The notes: generated by a model not told the origin, from the sequence alone. 33,925 nt of DNA from Streptomyces ipomoeae 91-03 (GCF_000317595.1 NZ_AEJC01000148.1:1-33925); one strand, 5' to 3'. Shown: positions 1 through 7,733, counted from the stretch's first letter. Program-made: numbers and translations.

Positions 1-132
1 CGAACCCGCCGTCCCGATGACCGTCCTGGCTTGCGGGCAGCCGGGCAGTCGTGTCGCTGGGGCGATGGGGGAGGGTGGGCGCGGTGGCGCCGAGTTGCGC
101 AGCCTACGCCCGGTCAGCGCGTACGCCGGGGG

Positions 133-723
133 CTACTTCAGGCGGGATCGGACGCGGGTCCTCATGTGTGGCATCGTGAAGCCTCGGGGGTCTATTTTGC
201 CTGGTTGCCATTCGAGGTGGCCGATGACGGAGCGTTCCGTCCAGCCGTGGTGGCGGCAGACCGCGGCGGAGACTCTTTCGATGGCGTCGAGCTGGGGCTC
301 GGGCCAGGGGTCGTGGCCGTCGCCGAGGTTCTCGCACTCGAAACCGTAGAAGTGGCGGTTGCCGTCGGTGTTGGCCTCGTTGTCGAGGGGGAGGGCCTTC
401 TCGGCGATCACGGCGCGCAGGACATCGTCGTCGCCGAGGCCCGCGTGGTTGGCGCGGCCGTAGCCGACGAGGTGGACGCGGCCGTCCTTGGTGATGACGC
501 CATGGCACAGCGGGCCGGGAAGGCCCTCGTAACCGTCGCGGCAGATGCGGACGGTGCGCTCGCTGCCGGAGGTGACCGTGTGGTGGATCATCACGCCGTG
601 CACCGGTCCCCAGGGGCCCTTGTGATTGCGGTTGTGATGTTCCCAGTCGCCGACCTCGATGACGGTGACGCCCTCGTTCCTGAGGATGGTGAGGAACCTG
701 GCCGCGGACATGGGTGGGGCCAT
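133..723 (-). CDS. N-acetylmuramoyl-L-alanine amidase (Amidase_2/PGRP-like)
   Basis: A 196-residue protein that looks like a complete zinc amidase of the Amidase_2/peptidoglycan-recognition fold, which cleaves the bond between muramic acid and the stem peptide. The segment VMIHHTV (about residues 44-50) carries the first zinc-ligand histidine. The segment IGHLEWQPGKIDPRGF near residues 166-181 carries the second conserved His and the K-x-DP signature. There is no signal peptide or separate wall-binding domain, so it resembles a phage-type endolysin or a cytoplasmic/leaderless enzyme. The ATG is preceded by AAGGAG seven bases upstream. It is transcribed away from the encapsulin module and nothing links the two functionally. 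The family call is firm. The biological role (phage relic, wall turnover or competition) is not decided by the sequence. Confidence 0.85.
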   Translation of the reverse strand: MAPPMSAARFLTILRNEGVTVIEVGDWEHHNRNHKGPWGPVHGVMIHHTVTSGSERTVRICRDGYEGLPGPLCHGVITKDGRVHLVGYGRANHAGLGDDDVLRAVIAEKALPLDNEANTDGNRHFYGFECENLGDGHDPWPEPQLDAIERVSAAVCRHHGWTERSVIGHLEWQPGKIDPRGFTMPHMRTRVRSRLK

Positions 724-955
724 GACCGACTCCTTCGCGCGCTGCGACGGCCGCTGGTCGAGGCCGCCTCGTACGCCGCTTGTACTCCTGAGTCCGGGCG
801 GGAGCCAGGATGTGTGTGCGGTGAGGGAGTCGATTCGGTCAGATCCGGTGAGAGGTGATGGAGGTCGACAAAGTCCCCCGATATGCCCAGTCTTCTAAGA
901 TCCATTCCCGCTCTTTCGGGTAATAGCACCAGCGTGCTCCCCGGTGCCAGGCTGG

Positions 956-978
956 ATCGCGAGATCGGTGACCGCGAT
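956..978. promoter_or_regulatory. Inverted repeat upstream of the encapsulin gene
   Basis: ATCGCG and CGCGAT form perfect 6-bp arms separated by 11 bases, about 30 bases before the encapsulin start. It lies in the 283-bp divergent gap between the amidase and encapsulin genes. It could be an operator or an RNA hairpin close to the ribosome site. No convincing -35/-10 pair was found in the gap. Confidence 0.25.
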
Positions 979-1006
979 ATCAGTGCAGACCCGGAGGGGA
1001 ACCCGT

Positions 1007-2413
1007 ATGTCGGTAGGCGAAGAGGTCCGTACGCAGCAGGACCGGCCGCAGCAGAGTCTCGGTACGGCCGCTGCCCGGAACCTGGCCACCACCACGAAGT
1101 CCGTGCCCCAGATGCAGGAGATCAGCTCGCGCTGGCTGCTGCGGATGCTGCCATGGGTGAACATCCAGGGCGGCACGTACCGGGTGAACCGGCGGCTCAC
1201 CTACGCGGTCGGCGACGGCCGCATCACCTTTGTGAAGACCGGGGACCAGGTTGCCGTCATCCCCGCGGAGCTCGGCGAGTTGCCGGCCCTGCGCGCTTAT
1301 GAGGACATCGATGTGCTGGGCGAGCTGGCCCAGCGGTGCGAGCAGCGGGAGTTCGCGCCGGGCGATGTGCTGGCGGAGTTCGGAAGCCGGGCGGAGGAGG
1401 TGTTCCTGCTCGCGCACGGCAAGGTCGAGAAGATCGGCACCGGGCCGTACGGCGATGATGCCGTTCTCGGGGTGTTGGCCGACGGGGCCTACTTCGGCGA
1501 CCAGGTGCTGCTCGACGGCGATGCCATCTGGGAGTACACGGCCCGCGCGGTCACCGCGTGTACGGTGCTCGTCCTGTCGCGCCAGGCCGTCGAACAGGTC
1601 GCGGAGCGCGCCGAGTCGCTGAGCGGGCACCTTCAGGAGCAGCGATCCATCCCCTCGCAGCGCACCAACAAGTACGGCGAGAAGGAGATCGACCTCGCCG
1701 CCGGTCACAGCGGTGAGCCGGACATCCCGCACACCTTCGTCGACTACGAGGCCGCGCCGCGCGAGTACGAACTGAGCGTCGCCCAGACCGTGCTGCGCAT
1801 CCACACGCGCGTGGCCGACCTCTACAACCAGCCGATGAACCAGACCGAGCAGCAGGTCCGGCTCACCGTCGAGGCGATCAAGGAACGCCAGGAGCACGAG
1901 CTCATCAACAACCGGGAGTTCGGCCTCCTGCACAACTGCGAGTACGACCAGCGGCTCCAGCCGCACGACGGCGTGCCCAGCCCGGACGACCTGGACGAAC
2001 TGCTCAGCCGCCGCCGGGGCACCAAGCTGCTGCTCGCCCACCCGCGCGCGATCTCCGCCATCGGCCGTGAGCTCAACAAGCGCGGACTCGTCCCCGAGAC
2101 CATCGACATCGCCGGCAACCGCATCCCGACCTGGCGCGGTGTCCCGATCTACCCGTGCAACAAGATCCCGGTGACCGAGGCCCGGACCAGCTCGATCATC
2201 GCCATGCGTACCGGAGAGGAGGACCAGGGCGTCATCGGTCTGCGGGCCGCGAACATCCCGGACGAGATCGAGCCGAGCCTGTCCGTGCGCTTCATGGGCA
2301 TCAACGAACAGGCGATCATCAAGTACCTCGTGACGGCCTACTACTCGGCCGCGGTCCTCGTCCCCGACGCGCTCGGCGTTCTGGAGAACGTCGAGATCGG
2401 CCGCTGGCGGTGA
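1007..2413 (+). CDS. eshA: Family 2B encapsulin shell protein with cyclic-nucleotide-binding domain (EshA-like)
   Basis: A 468-residue protein of the EshA/family 2B encapsulin group: an HK97-fold shell subunit with a Crp-type cyclic-nucleotide-binding (CNB) domain inserted near the N-terminal third. The N-terminal ~40 residues look flexible. Residues about 100-210 are the CNB domain ([11 protein letters not shown], then a glycine-rich turn, then FGDQVLLDG at about 163-171). The remaining C-terminal half is the shell fold. In the phosphate-binding cassette the usual FGE is FGD and the usual Arg is not obvious, so the ligand may not be cAMP. The start is the ATG with GGAGGGGA six bases upstream; an in-frame ATG 63 bases earlier has no such site. 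The gene lies directly upstream of the polyprenyl synthase, its likely encapsulated cargo. Family 2B shells in Streptomyces are known to pair with terpene cyclases or polyprenyl transferases. Confidence 0.9.
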   Translation: MSVGEEVRTQQDRPQQSLGTAAARNLATTTKSVPQMQEISSRWLLRMLPWVNIQGGTYRVNRRLTYAVGDGRITFVKTGDQVAVIPAELGELPALRAYEDIDVLGELAQRCEQREFAPGDVLAEFGSRAEEVFLLAHGKVEKIGTGPYGDDAVLGVLADGAYFGDQVLLDGDAIWEYTARAVTACTVLVLSRQAVEQVAERAESLSGHLQEQRSIPSQRTNKYGEKEIDLAAGHSGEPDIPHTFVDYEAAPREYELSVAQTVLRIHTRVADLYNQPMNQTEQQVRLTVEAIKERQEHELINNREFGLLHNCEYDQRLQPHDGVPSPDDLDELLSRRRGTKLLLAHPRAISAIGRELNKRGLVPETIDIAGNRIPTWRGVPIYPCNKIPVTEARTSSIIAMRTGEEDQGVIGLRAANIPDEIEPSLSVRFMGINEQAIIKYLVTAYYSAAVLVPDALGVLENVEIGRWR

Positions 2414-2437
2414 CCCTGCCCGACCCGATGCCGTGTC

Positions 2438-2455
2438 CCCGCCCGTCAGGGCGGG
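2438..2455. terminator. Perfect GC hairpin between shell and cargo genes
   Basis: CCCGCCC and GGGCGGG pair perfectly around a GTCA loop, 25 bases after the shell stop codon. No U-tract follows. It may act as an attenuator or mRNA-processing/stability element that sets shell:cargo stoichiometry, or as a weak terminator. Confidence 0.4.
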
Positions 2456-2524
2456 TACACCCGGGGGGTAGGCGCCCAACGGCAGCGGAACCGCCACCGT
2501 CCGCGGACTCTCCGAGGCGATCCC

Positions 2525-3763
2525 ATGGGTGAGTTCATGACGGAGACCCAACAGAGCCCGAGTCCGGCCGAGACCCTGGAGAACGGCACTCCGACAGGCG
2601 AGATCCTGGAACGCGAGATCTTGGAAAGGCGGGGACACATCACGATCCCTCCAGATCCGACGGGTGCCGGGGAACCGGTGGGGGCGCCGTCAGGTCCCTT
2701 CGGCGACCGGGGCGGGGTCGTCCACCGGGGCGCGCCGAGTCCGTTCGACGGGCAGGAAGCGGCGGGGATCCTGGAGCAGGCGCGGTCGTCCGTCGACCCC
2801 GAGCTGCGCCGCGCGGTCGAGTCGTTGCCCGACTCGATGCGCCGGGTCGCGCGCTACCACTTCGGCTGGGAGCACGCGGACGGCACCCCGGCGACGGGGA
2901 ACGCGGGCAAGGCGATACGCCCGGCCCTGGTGCTGGCCGCGGTCGAGGCCTTCGGCGGGCGCGAGTCCACCGCCGTACGGGCCGCCGCCGCGGTGGAACT
3001 GGTGCACAACTTCACGCTGCTGCACGACGACGTGATGGACCGGGACACCACGCGTCGGCACCGGGCCACCGCGTGGACCGTGTTCGGTGTCCCGGACGCG
3101 ATCCTCGCCGGGGACGCCATGCAGGCCCTGGCACTGCGGTTGCTCGCCGAGGACCCGCATCCGGCGTCGGCGGCGGCCTCCGCGCGGCTCGCGTCCTGTG
3201 TCGTCGAGCTGTGCGCGGGACAGCACACCGACACCGAGATGGAAGGGCGCCGTCCGGAGGAGGTCACCCTCGGTGAGGTGCTCGCCATGGCCGAGGCGAA
3301 GACGGGCGCGCTGCTCGGCTGCGCCTGTGCGCTGGGCGCGCTGTACGCGGGAGCGGATGAGGAGGACGTCGCGGCGCTCGACGCGTTCGGGCGGGAGGCC
3401 GGGCTGGCCTTCCAGCTCATCGACGACGTGATCGGGATCTGGGGCGATCCGCACCGTACCGGCAAACCGGCCGGGGCGGATCTCATGGTCCGTAAGAAGT
3501 CGCTGCCGGTGGTCGCCGCGCTCGCCTCCGGCACGCCGGAGGCGGTCGAGCTCGCCGAGTTGTACGGGGTGCCGTACGAGGAGGGTGATCTGGAGCGTAC
3601 GGCGCTCGCGGTCGAGCGGGCCGGAGGGCGGGACTGGGCGCAGGTTCAGGCGGCCGATCGTATGGCGCGGGCCATGCGTGAGCTGTCCCGGGCGGTGCCG
3701 GACCCGGAGGCCGCGGGGGGTCTGCTCGCGTTGGCCGAGTTCGTGACCCGACGCAGCGCCTGA
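2525..3763 (+). CDS. Polyprenyl synthase, probable encapsulin cargo
   Basis: A 412-residue trans-isoprenyl diphosphate synthase, which condenses isopentenyl diphosphate with allylic diphosphates. The GNAGKAIRPAL segment (about 126-136) provides the substrate-binding Lys/Arg. The first aspartate-rich motif is DDVMD (168-172). The second is DDVIG (300-304), where the last Asp of the canonical DDxxD is Gly. About 80 extra N-terminal residues, rich in Pro, Gly, Thr and Glu, precede the catalytic fold. Such disordered leaders act as cargo-loading regions in family 2 encapsulins. The ATG at 2525 has GAGG seven bases upstream; an in-frame ATG at 2537 is an alternative. The gene follows the shell gene by 111 bases on the same strand. 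The enzyme class is secure. Encapsulation is inferred from context and the leader. Confidence 0.88.
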   Translation: MGEFMTETQQSPSPAETLENGTPTGEILEREILERRGHITIPPDPTGAGEPVGAPSGPFGDRGGVVHRGAPSPFDGQEAAGILEQARSSVDPELRRAVESLPDSMRRVARYHFGWEHADGTPATGNAGKAIRPALVLAAVEAFGGRESTAVRAAAAVELVHNFTLLHDDVMDRDTTRRHRATAWTVFGVPDAILAGDAMQALALRLLAEDPHPASAAASARLASCVVELCAGQHTDTEMEGRRPEEVTLGEVLAMAEAKTGALLGCACALGALYAGADEEDVAALDAFGREAGLAFQLIDDVIGIWGDPHRTGKPAGADLMVRKKSLPVVAALASGTPEAVELAELYGVPYEEGDLERTALAVERAGGRDWAQVQAADRMARAMRELSRAVPDPEAAGGLLALAEFVTRRSA

Positions 3764-3777
3764 GGCGGCAGCGGGCC

Positions 3778-3825
3778 GGGTGATCTCGGTGCCGGGTGAT
3801 TTCAGTGCCGTGTGATCTCAGTGAA
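3778..3825. repeat. Three imperfect 16-bp tandem repeats
   Basis: GGGTGATCTCGGTGCC, GGGTGATTTCAGTGCC and GTGTGATCTCAGTGAA follow one another immediately downstream of the polyprenyl synthase stop codon. No function is evident. Confidence 0.6.
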
Positions 3826-3879
3826 GCCCCGGAGGCGTCGGTGCCGCGTTGACCTGACCCTGCGTGGTGCCGGGGCCTC

Positions 3880-4112
3880 CGGCCTGGTGGCGGGTCCCGC
3901 ACATCCCCACGGTGTGCGGGGCCCGTCGGGGTTCGGTTCTTCTGTTTCGACCCCGCCCAGCCCCAGGGGCCGGCGCCCCTGGACCCGCCTTCCAGTTCGG
4001 GAGGGTGGGTTCGTCGGGCTGGTGCGGGTTGTTCGTGGTTGATCGCGCCCACGCGGCGGAGCCGCACACATCGATACGGCCCCGCGCCCCTGGGGGTGCC
4101 GTCGGAGTGCGA
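3880..4112. repeat. Streptomyces-type dispersed intergenic repeat
   Basis: The 360-bp gap between the polyprenyl synthase and the TetR gene holds no credible gene. It contains the CG-rich phrases common between Streptomyces genes (GCGGCGGAGCCGCAC, CCCCGCGCCCCTGGGGG, CCAGGGGCCGGCGCCCCTGG), which form hairpins between convergent genes. A related block lies at 6240-6390. The assignment rests on recognised phrasing, not alignment. Confidence 0.5.
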
Positions 4113-4123
4113 GTCGGGTGGCG

Positions 4124-4714
4124 TTATCGCTCGGGGACGATCGTTGTCACGATGCGCTCCACCAGGTTGTCGGGGGTGGTGATGCCGGGGAGGGCGTTGT
4201 TGAGGACCTCGGGGAGGGTGAGGTGTTCCAGGAGGAGGCCGAGCATGGCCAGGTAGAGGACCGTGACGGTTTCGTCGTCGCCGGGGAGGCCCGCCTCGCG
4301 GTGGAAGCGCATGCCGAAATCCAGCTCCGCGCGCACGGACTTCGTGTAGGAGGCGTGCAGGGTCGGGCGGCGGGTGGCTTCGAGGCGTAGTTCGAGATGG
4401 GCGAGGTATCCGGTGCGGTCGGCGGTCACTCGGGCCAGTAGATCGCGCATGAACGCCAGGACCAGGGTGCGGTCCTTCGGGGCCCTGAGCAGTTCCTCGA
4501 CCACGGCCGGGTCGGGGGTGAGGCGCTCCTGCAGCCGGGTGTCGATCTGGTCGAGGAGGGTGTCGCGGTCGGCGAAGTAGTTCGACGCGGTGCCCACCGG
4601 GACCCCGGCCTCGGTGTCCACCGCGCGGAATGTCAGGCCTCGCGCGCCCTCCCGCGCCAGTACCTCCACCGCCGCGTCCAAGAGGGCGGCCCTGCGTTCC
4701 GGGTTCCGTGCCAT
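4124..4714 (-). CDS. TetR/AcrR-family transcriptional repressor
   Basis: A 196-residue regulator. Residues about 8-55 form the TetR helix-turn-helix (ALLDAAVEVLAREGARGLTF, then VPVGTASNYFADRDTLL, which matches the G-x(S/T)-x(S/N)-Y-x-F recognition-helix pattern). The remainder is an all-helical ligand-binding domain. The ATG at 4714 has GGAG five bases upstream. The longer in-frame extension to 4909 would cross the divergent promoter and the next gene, so it is rejected. The gene is divergent from a dihydrofolate-reductase-like gene with a 118-bp gap containing an inverted repeat, so autoregulation and control of that neighbour are likely. The ligand is unknown. Confidence 0.92.
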   Translation of the reverse strand: MARNPERRAALLDAAVEVLAREGARGLTFRAVDTEAGVPVGTASNYFADRDTLLDQIDTRLQERLTPDPAVVEELLRAPKDRTLVLAFMRDLLARVTADRTGYLAHLELRLEATRRPTLHASYTKSVRAELDFGMRFHREAGLPGDDETVTVLYLAMLGLLLEHLTLPEVLNNALPGITTPDNLVERIVTTIVPER

Positions 4715-4749
4715 CCGGGCTCCTTGCTCCGTCGATTCCGTCTGCTCCG

Positions 4750-4789
4750 TTGCAACCACTACGTCTGAAGTACTATAAGTGAAGTGGTT
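4750..4789 (+). promoter_or_regulatory. Divergent promoter with candidate TetR operator
   Basis: AACCACT (4754-4760) and AGTGGTT (4783-4789) are perfect inverted arms around a 22-base centre. TGAAGT occurs twice inside (4766-4771 and 4780-4785). On the plus strand TTGCAA (4750-4755) and TATAAG (4774-4779) are 18 bases apart and fit a sigma-70-like promoter for the downstream gene. A repressor bound here would cover the -10 region. Confidence 0.5.
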
Positions 4790-4832
4790 CATCGAGCGGT
4801 TCATACATGGCGGACGACGAAAAGAGACCGGT

Positions 4833-5417
4833 TTGCGTAAGCTCACGTACCTCATCGCCTGCTCGATCGACGGATTCATCGGGGACCCGGACGGCGACGC
4901 GTCGTTCATGTACCCCTTCGTCGTGGGTGACTACGCCGAGTACCTCAAGGTGGAGCACCCGGACACCAACCCGGCGCACGTACGCCGGATGATCGGCACC
5001 GAGGATGTGCCGAACCAGAAGTACGACACGGTCATCCAGGGCCGTGCCAGCTACGACGTGGCGCTCAAGGAGGGCATCACCAGCCCCTACGCCCATCTGC
5101 GTGAGTACGTCGCCTCGCGCACGCTGAAGGAGTCGCCCGACCCGAACGTCGAGATCATCTCGGACGACCTGGTCGGCAGGGTTCGCGAGCTCAAGGCGGA
5201 GGACGGTGACCTGGGCATCTATCTGTGCGGCGGTTCGGCCGTCGCGGGTGCGCTGGTCGGTGAGATCGACGAGCTGATCATCAAGACGTACCCGGTCGTG
5301 CTGGGTACCGGCATGCCGATGTTCGGCTCCGGGTTCGCCGTCGACGAGTTCACGCTCGACGAGGTGCGCAGCTTCGACAACGGGGTGCTGGTGCGGACGT
5401 ACAGCCGGAAGCGTTGA
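4833..5417 (+). CDS. Dihydrofolate-reductase-family protein (RibD C-terminal-like)
   Basis: About 194 residues matching the DHFR/RibD-C superfamily, which binds NAD(P)H. The N-terminus KLTYLIACSIDGFIG is the typical first strand and loop of the YwjB/RibD-like group. The C-terminal portion has YLCGGSAVAGALVGEIDEL, the conserved GG loop that contacts the cofactor, then a PVVLGTGMPMF segment. The preferred start is the TTG at 4833, placing the conserved strand at residue 3, as is usual in the family. An ATG at 4779 in frame would lie inside the candidate promoter -10 and is less likely. The true substrate is unknown; most members of this group are not folate enzymes. It is probably regulated by the divergent TetR protein. 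Confidence 0.85.
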   Translation: MRKLTYLIACSIDGFIGDPDGDASFMYPFVVGDYAEYLKVEHPDTNPAHVRRMIGTEDVPNQKYDTVIQGRASYDVALKEGITSPYAHLREYVASRTLKESPDPNVEIISDDLVGRVRELKAEDGDLGIYLCGGSAVAGALVGEIDELIIKTYPVVLGTGMPMFGSGFAVDEFTLDEVRSFDNGVLVRTYSRKR

Positions 5418-5498
5418 CCCCGGGCGGGCGTCGGGTGCGGCCACGGCCCTGGCGTACGGCGGGGAGCGCCTCGACCTCGTCGGCCATACCCTGAGGGC

Positions 5499-5774
5499 AT
5501 GGGCACCGACAAAGATGTCTGCCCGGTTTGCGGACAGCCTGTGGCCACGGTCGTGCGGCGGCACAAGACGCTGGGCGCGTTCGTGCCCGTATGGGGTCCG
5601 GGGCCGTGCAGGAACCCGGAGTGTGAGGCGTACGTCGACGAGGCCGCCGTGGCTGAGGGCGGCGCTGTGGAGAAGCCTCGGGCTGTGGCTCGGCGTACGC
5701 ATGGTTCGCATGGCGTACATGGTTCGCATGGTGTCGATGAGAAGGGCGCGGCGAAGGCCAAGGGGAAGACTTGA
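5499..5774 (+). CDS. Small zinc-ribbon protein with His/Gly repeat tail
   Basis: A 91-residue hypothetical protein. CPVC near residue 8 and CRNPEC near residue 37 would make a four-cysteine zinc ribbon. The C-terminal half is low complexity and contains THGSHGVHGSHGVD, encoded by two adjacent 18-bp units at 5700-5735, followed by a Lys/Ala-rich end. No enzymatic motif is present. The ATG has a close GAGGG two bases upstream, shorter than ideal, so the exact start is uncertain. It lies 21 bases upstream of the YCII gene on the same strand and may be co-transcribed with it. Confidence 0.65.
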   Translation: MGTDKDVCPVCGQPVATVVRRHKTLGAFVPVWGPGPCRNPECEAYVDEAAVAEGGAVEKPRAVARRTHGSHGVHGSHGVDEKGAAKAKGKT

Positions 5775-5795
5775 GGGAGACCTGGGAGAGGGCTG

Positions 5796-6209
5796 ATGAA
5801 GTACCTGGTGATGGTCCTGGGCACTCAGGCGGACTACGAAGGCATGCGTGGGGAGGCGTCCGAGTACTCCCCGGCCTGGAGTCAGGAGGAACTGCGGGCC
5901 ATGTATGCCTACATGGGGGCGATCAACGACGACCTCGCCGAGACCGGGGAGATGATCGACGGGCAGGGGTTGGCCGAGCCGGCACGGGCCCGGGTTGTCA
6001 GGGTCGGTGCGGACGGTGAGCCCGTGATCGTGGATGGGCCGTATGGGGAGAGCGAGGAGCTTCTCGCCGGGTACTGGCTTCTGGACTGCGACAGTCTGGA
6101 TCGTGTTACGGAGATCGCGGCCCGGGTCGCGCGGTGTCCCGTGCCTGTGGGGGCCAAGGAGTATCCCGTGGTGATTCGGCCGGTCATGGAGGGGGCGGGA
6201 GGCGACTGA
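5796..6209 (+). CDS. YCII/DGPF-domain protein
   Basis: A 137-residue single-domain protein of the YCII-related (DGPF) family. It begins MKYLVMVLG, as family members do, and carries the diagnostic VDGPYGESEELLAGYWLL segment around residues 79-96. These ferredoxin-like proteins often sit next to ECF sigma factors in actinobacteria, but no sigma gene is present here. A GGAGAGG ribosome site precedes the ATG. The biochemical function is unknown. It is convergent with the VOC gene. Confidence 0.85.
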   Translation: MKYLVMVLGTQADYEGMRGEASEYSPAWSQEELRAMYAYMGAINDDLAETGEMIDGQGLAEPARARVVRVGADGEPVIVDGPYGESEELLAGYWLLDCDSLDRVTEIAARVARCPVPVGAKEYPVVIRPVMEGAGGD

Positions 6210-6239
6210 TCGGGGGCAGGGGGGAGATGTGACGTGGTG

Positions 6240-6390
6240 TGGCCTCGGGCGGGGCGGTTGTCGCTCCGCCGCCCCTACCCTCCCCCACTCTCGACTTCGC
6301 CCGAGCGGGGGGACCCCCACCATCCCCAGGGGCTGCCGCCCCTTCGACCCCGCTCAGTTCCCCGCGCCCCTTGAGGGCGCGGTGCAGTTC
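6240..6390. repeat. Second dispersed CG-rich intergenic repeat
   Basis: The stretch contains CGGTTGTCGCTCCGCCGCCC, CCCCCACC, CCAGGGGCTGCCGCCCC and CAGTTCCCCGCGCCCC, phrases seen repeatedly between Streptomyces genes and related to the 3880-4112 block. The 3' end of the VOC gene is read straight through it. Confidence 0.5.
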
Positions 6391-7126
6391 CCGGTGGCAG
6401 GCGTCCCGATTCTGGGTCTCGGGACGTCAGGCAGTACGGGGTGGTTGTGGGGTCCTGCATGACTGTCCAGTGGGGGTGGGCGGTGGTGAAGGTGGCGCCC
6501 CGGTGTTCGTGGTGGGTCTGGGAGTCGGGGATGTTCGTGCAGGAGAGGTCCAGATGGGCCGAGGCGGGGCGGGGGGTGTTCAGGCGTTGGAGGAGGAGGC
6601 GGTGGGGGAGGCCGGGCGGGGGGTTGAGGACGTGGAACTCGGGGCGGGAGCCGGGGTGGGAGTTCCAGCCGGTCAGGGTGGTCCAGAAGGTGATCTCGGT
6701 GTCGAACGCTGCGGGGGGTACGTCCAGGCAGAGTTGGTCCACTCGGGTGCCCTCGAACACCGGGGGGCGTACCGATTCGCCGTGCCAGGTGACCGCGCAG
6801 AAGAGTTGGCCGGCGGGGGAGCGCAGTACCGCCCAGGTGGAATGAGGGGTGACCACCTCGGCGCCGAGGGCCGTCGCGTGGGCGATCAGGGCGGGGACGT
6901 TTTCCACGCACAGGTCCAGGTGGGCGCCGCCGGGGCCGGTGGTGACGGACTGTGCCTTGAGGGAGGGGTCGGTGTCCTTGGGGAGCAGGGTCACGAACTC
7001 CGCCTGGTCGCCTCGGGGTTCGGACAGGGTCGTTCCGGTGACGGCCGTCCAGAATGCGCAGGCCCGGGCGAAATCCGCCGCCGGGCGGTCGATGAAGGCG
7101 TAGGTCCAGCGGATCGGCTCGGTCAT
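6275..7126 (-). CDS. Two-domain VOC (glyoxalase/bleomycin-resistance-like) protein
   Basis: A 283-residue protein with two vicinal-oxygen-chelate modules, about residues 1-115 and 125-240. Each starts with an aromatic/hydrophobic strand (WTYAFIDRPAADFARACAFW; VDQLCLDVPPAAF) and contains a second half with HLDLCV or HLDLSC. Paired VOC modules form a metal or ligand pocket; the substrate is unknown. The last ~45 residues are Arg/Gly/Pro/Ser-rich, do not belong to the fold, and are encoded by the dispersed repeat. This suggests the original stop codon was lost or replaced. The ATG lacks a strong ribosome site. The gene is convergent with the YCII gene. Confidence 0.8.
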   Translation of the reverse strand: MTEPIRWTYAFIDRPAADFARACAFWTAVTGTTLSEPRGDQAEFVTLLPKDTDPSLKAQSVTTGPGGAHLDLCVENVPALIAHATALGAEVVTPHSTWAVLRSPAGQLFCAVTWHGESVRPPVFEGTRVDQLCLDVPPAAFDTEITFWTTLTGWNSHPGSRPEFHVLNPPPGLPHRLLLQRLNTPRPASAHLDLSCTNIPDSQTHHEHRGATFTTAHPHWTVMQDPTTTPYCLTSRDPESGRLPPGTAPRPQGARGTERGRRGGSPWGWWGSPRSGEVESGGG

Positions 7127-7199
7127 GCGGCGGCACGTCCGTTCTCGGGTAGGACGAGTGGGGCGGGTGGGGTCACGCTGGAACGGGTACCGCCTTCCG

Positions 7200-7654
7200 G
7201 CGTATCAATTCTGGGTGTCGGACGGGCTGGTCGGCCTCCTCCAGGTCCTGGGTACCGGGTGGCGAGGAGACGGTGACGCCGCCCGCGACCGGTTCCCGCG
7301 CGATCTGCCCCCGACCAGGGGCATCGTGAGGTCGACTCGCCGCTTCCTGGCGCCGGAGTAGTGGGTGGGCAACTTCCCGGCGGTGTCGGTGAGTTCAACC
7401 GGTTCAGCGGCTCGGCGGTGCGCCGGCTGTCCCCTGCGGCCCAGGTGATGCGGATCGGCCATGAGGAGCAGGTTCTCGTCGCCGGTGAGCACGGTGTCCA
7501 CCGCGCCGAACTGGTCGGTGCCCCCGATCGCCGCCCCGTACCGCCCCGTGGGGCGCGCCGGGTCGTGGCGGTCGACGTGGACTCGCTGCTGGTCGTCGCC
7601 GTACGTCTTGCGTACGCCCCGCGTGGGGATCGCGGGGCGCGGTGTCGTCGTCAT
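7200..7654 (-). pseudogene. Degraded DrrA-type ABC transporter ATPase lacking Walker A and Walker B
   Basis: Read on the minus strand, the start AIPTRGVRKTYGD is the opening strand of a daunorubicin-resistance (DrrA) class ATPase. It jumps, with about 45 residues missing, into VDRHDPARPTGRYGAAIGG and then TDQFGAVDTVLTGDENLLLM, the Q-loop/helical region. YSGARKRRVDLTMPLVG is the degenerate ABC signature (usual YSGGMRRRLDL). It then jumps again, minus the Walker B and LDEPTTGLDP part and in a new frame, to REPVAGGVTV and TQDLEEADQ, the H-loop region. Both P-loop and Walker B are absent and frames shift, so it cannot hydrolyse ATP. The nominal ATG lies in a hairpin. No partner membrane gene remains. 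It is unrelated to the adjacent sugar transporter class. Confidence 0.8.
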
Positions 7655-7677
7655 GCCCCCGCACGCTCGGGGGCATG
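7652..7677 (-). terminator. Hairpin terminator of the sugar ABC operon
   Basis: CATGCCCCC and GGGGGCATG pair perfectly over nine bases around an 8-base loop, 57 bases past the stop codon of the second permease. It has no U-tract but is typical of strong GC terminators in Streptomyces. It overlaps the apparent start of the ABC ATPase relic. Confidence 0.6.
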
Positions 7678-7733
7678 GACTCACGACGGCTGCACGACGG
7701 TTTCAGCGGGCCCCGGTTCGGTCGGATCGCTTG

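Noticed and set aside
980..2638. A 552-codon minus-strand open frame opposite the encapsulin gene
   Set aside because: It is an antisense frame of a clearly recognised gene and has no recognisable protein family.
4715..4909. Longer N-terminus for the TetR protein
   Set aside because: It would cover the divergent promoter and the start of the neighbouring gene; the internal ATG has a good GGAG site.
7200..7654. An intact ATPase for the adjacent sugar transporter
   Set aside because: The fragments match the DrrA-type, not the MalK/MsiK-type, and lack both Walker motifs.
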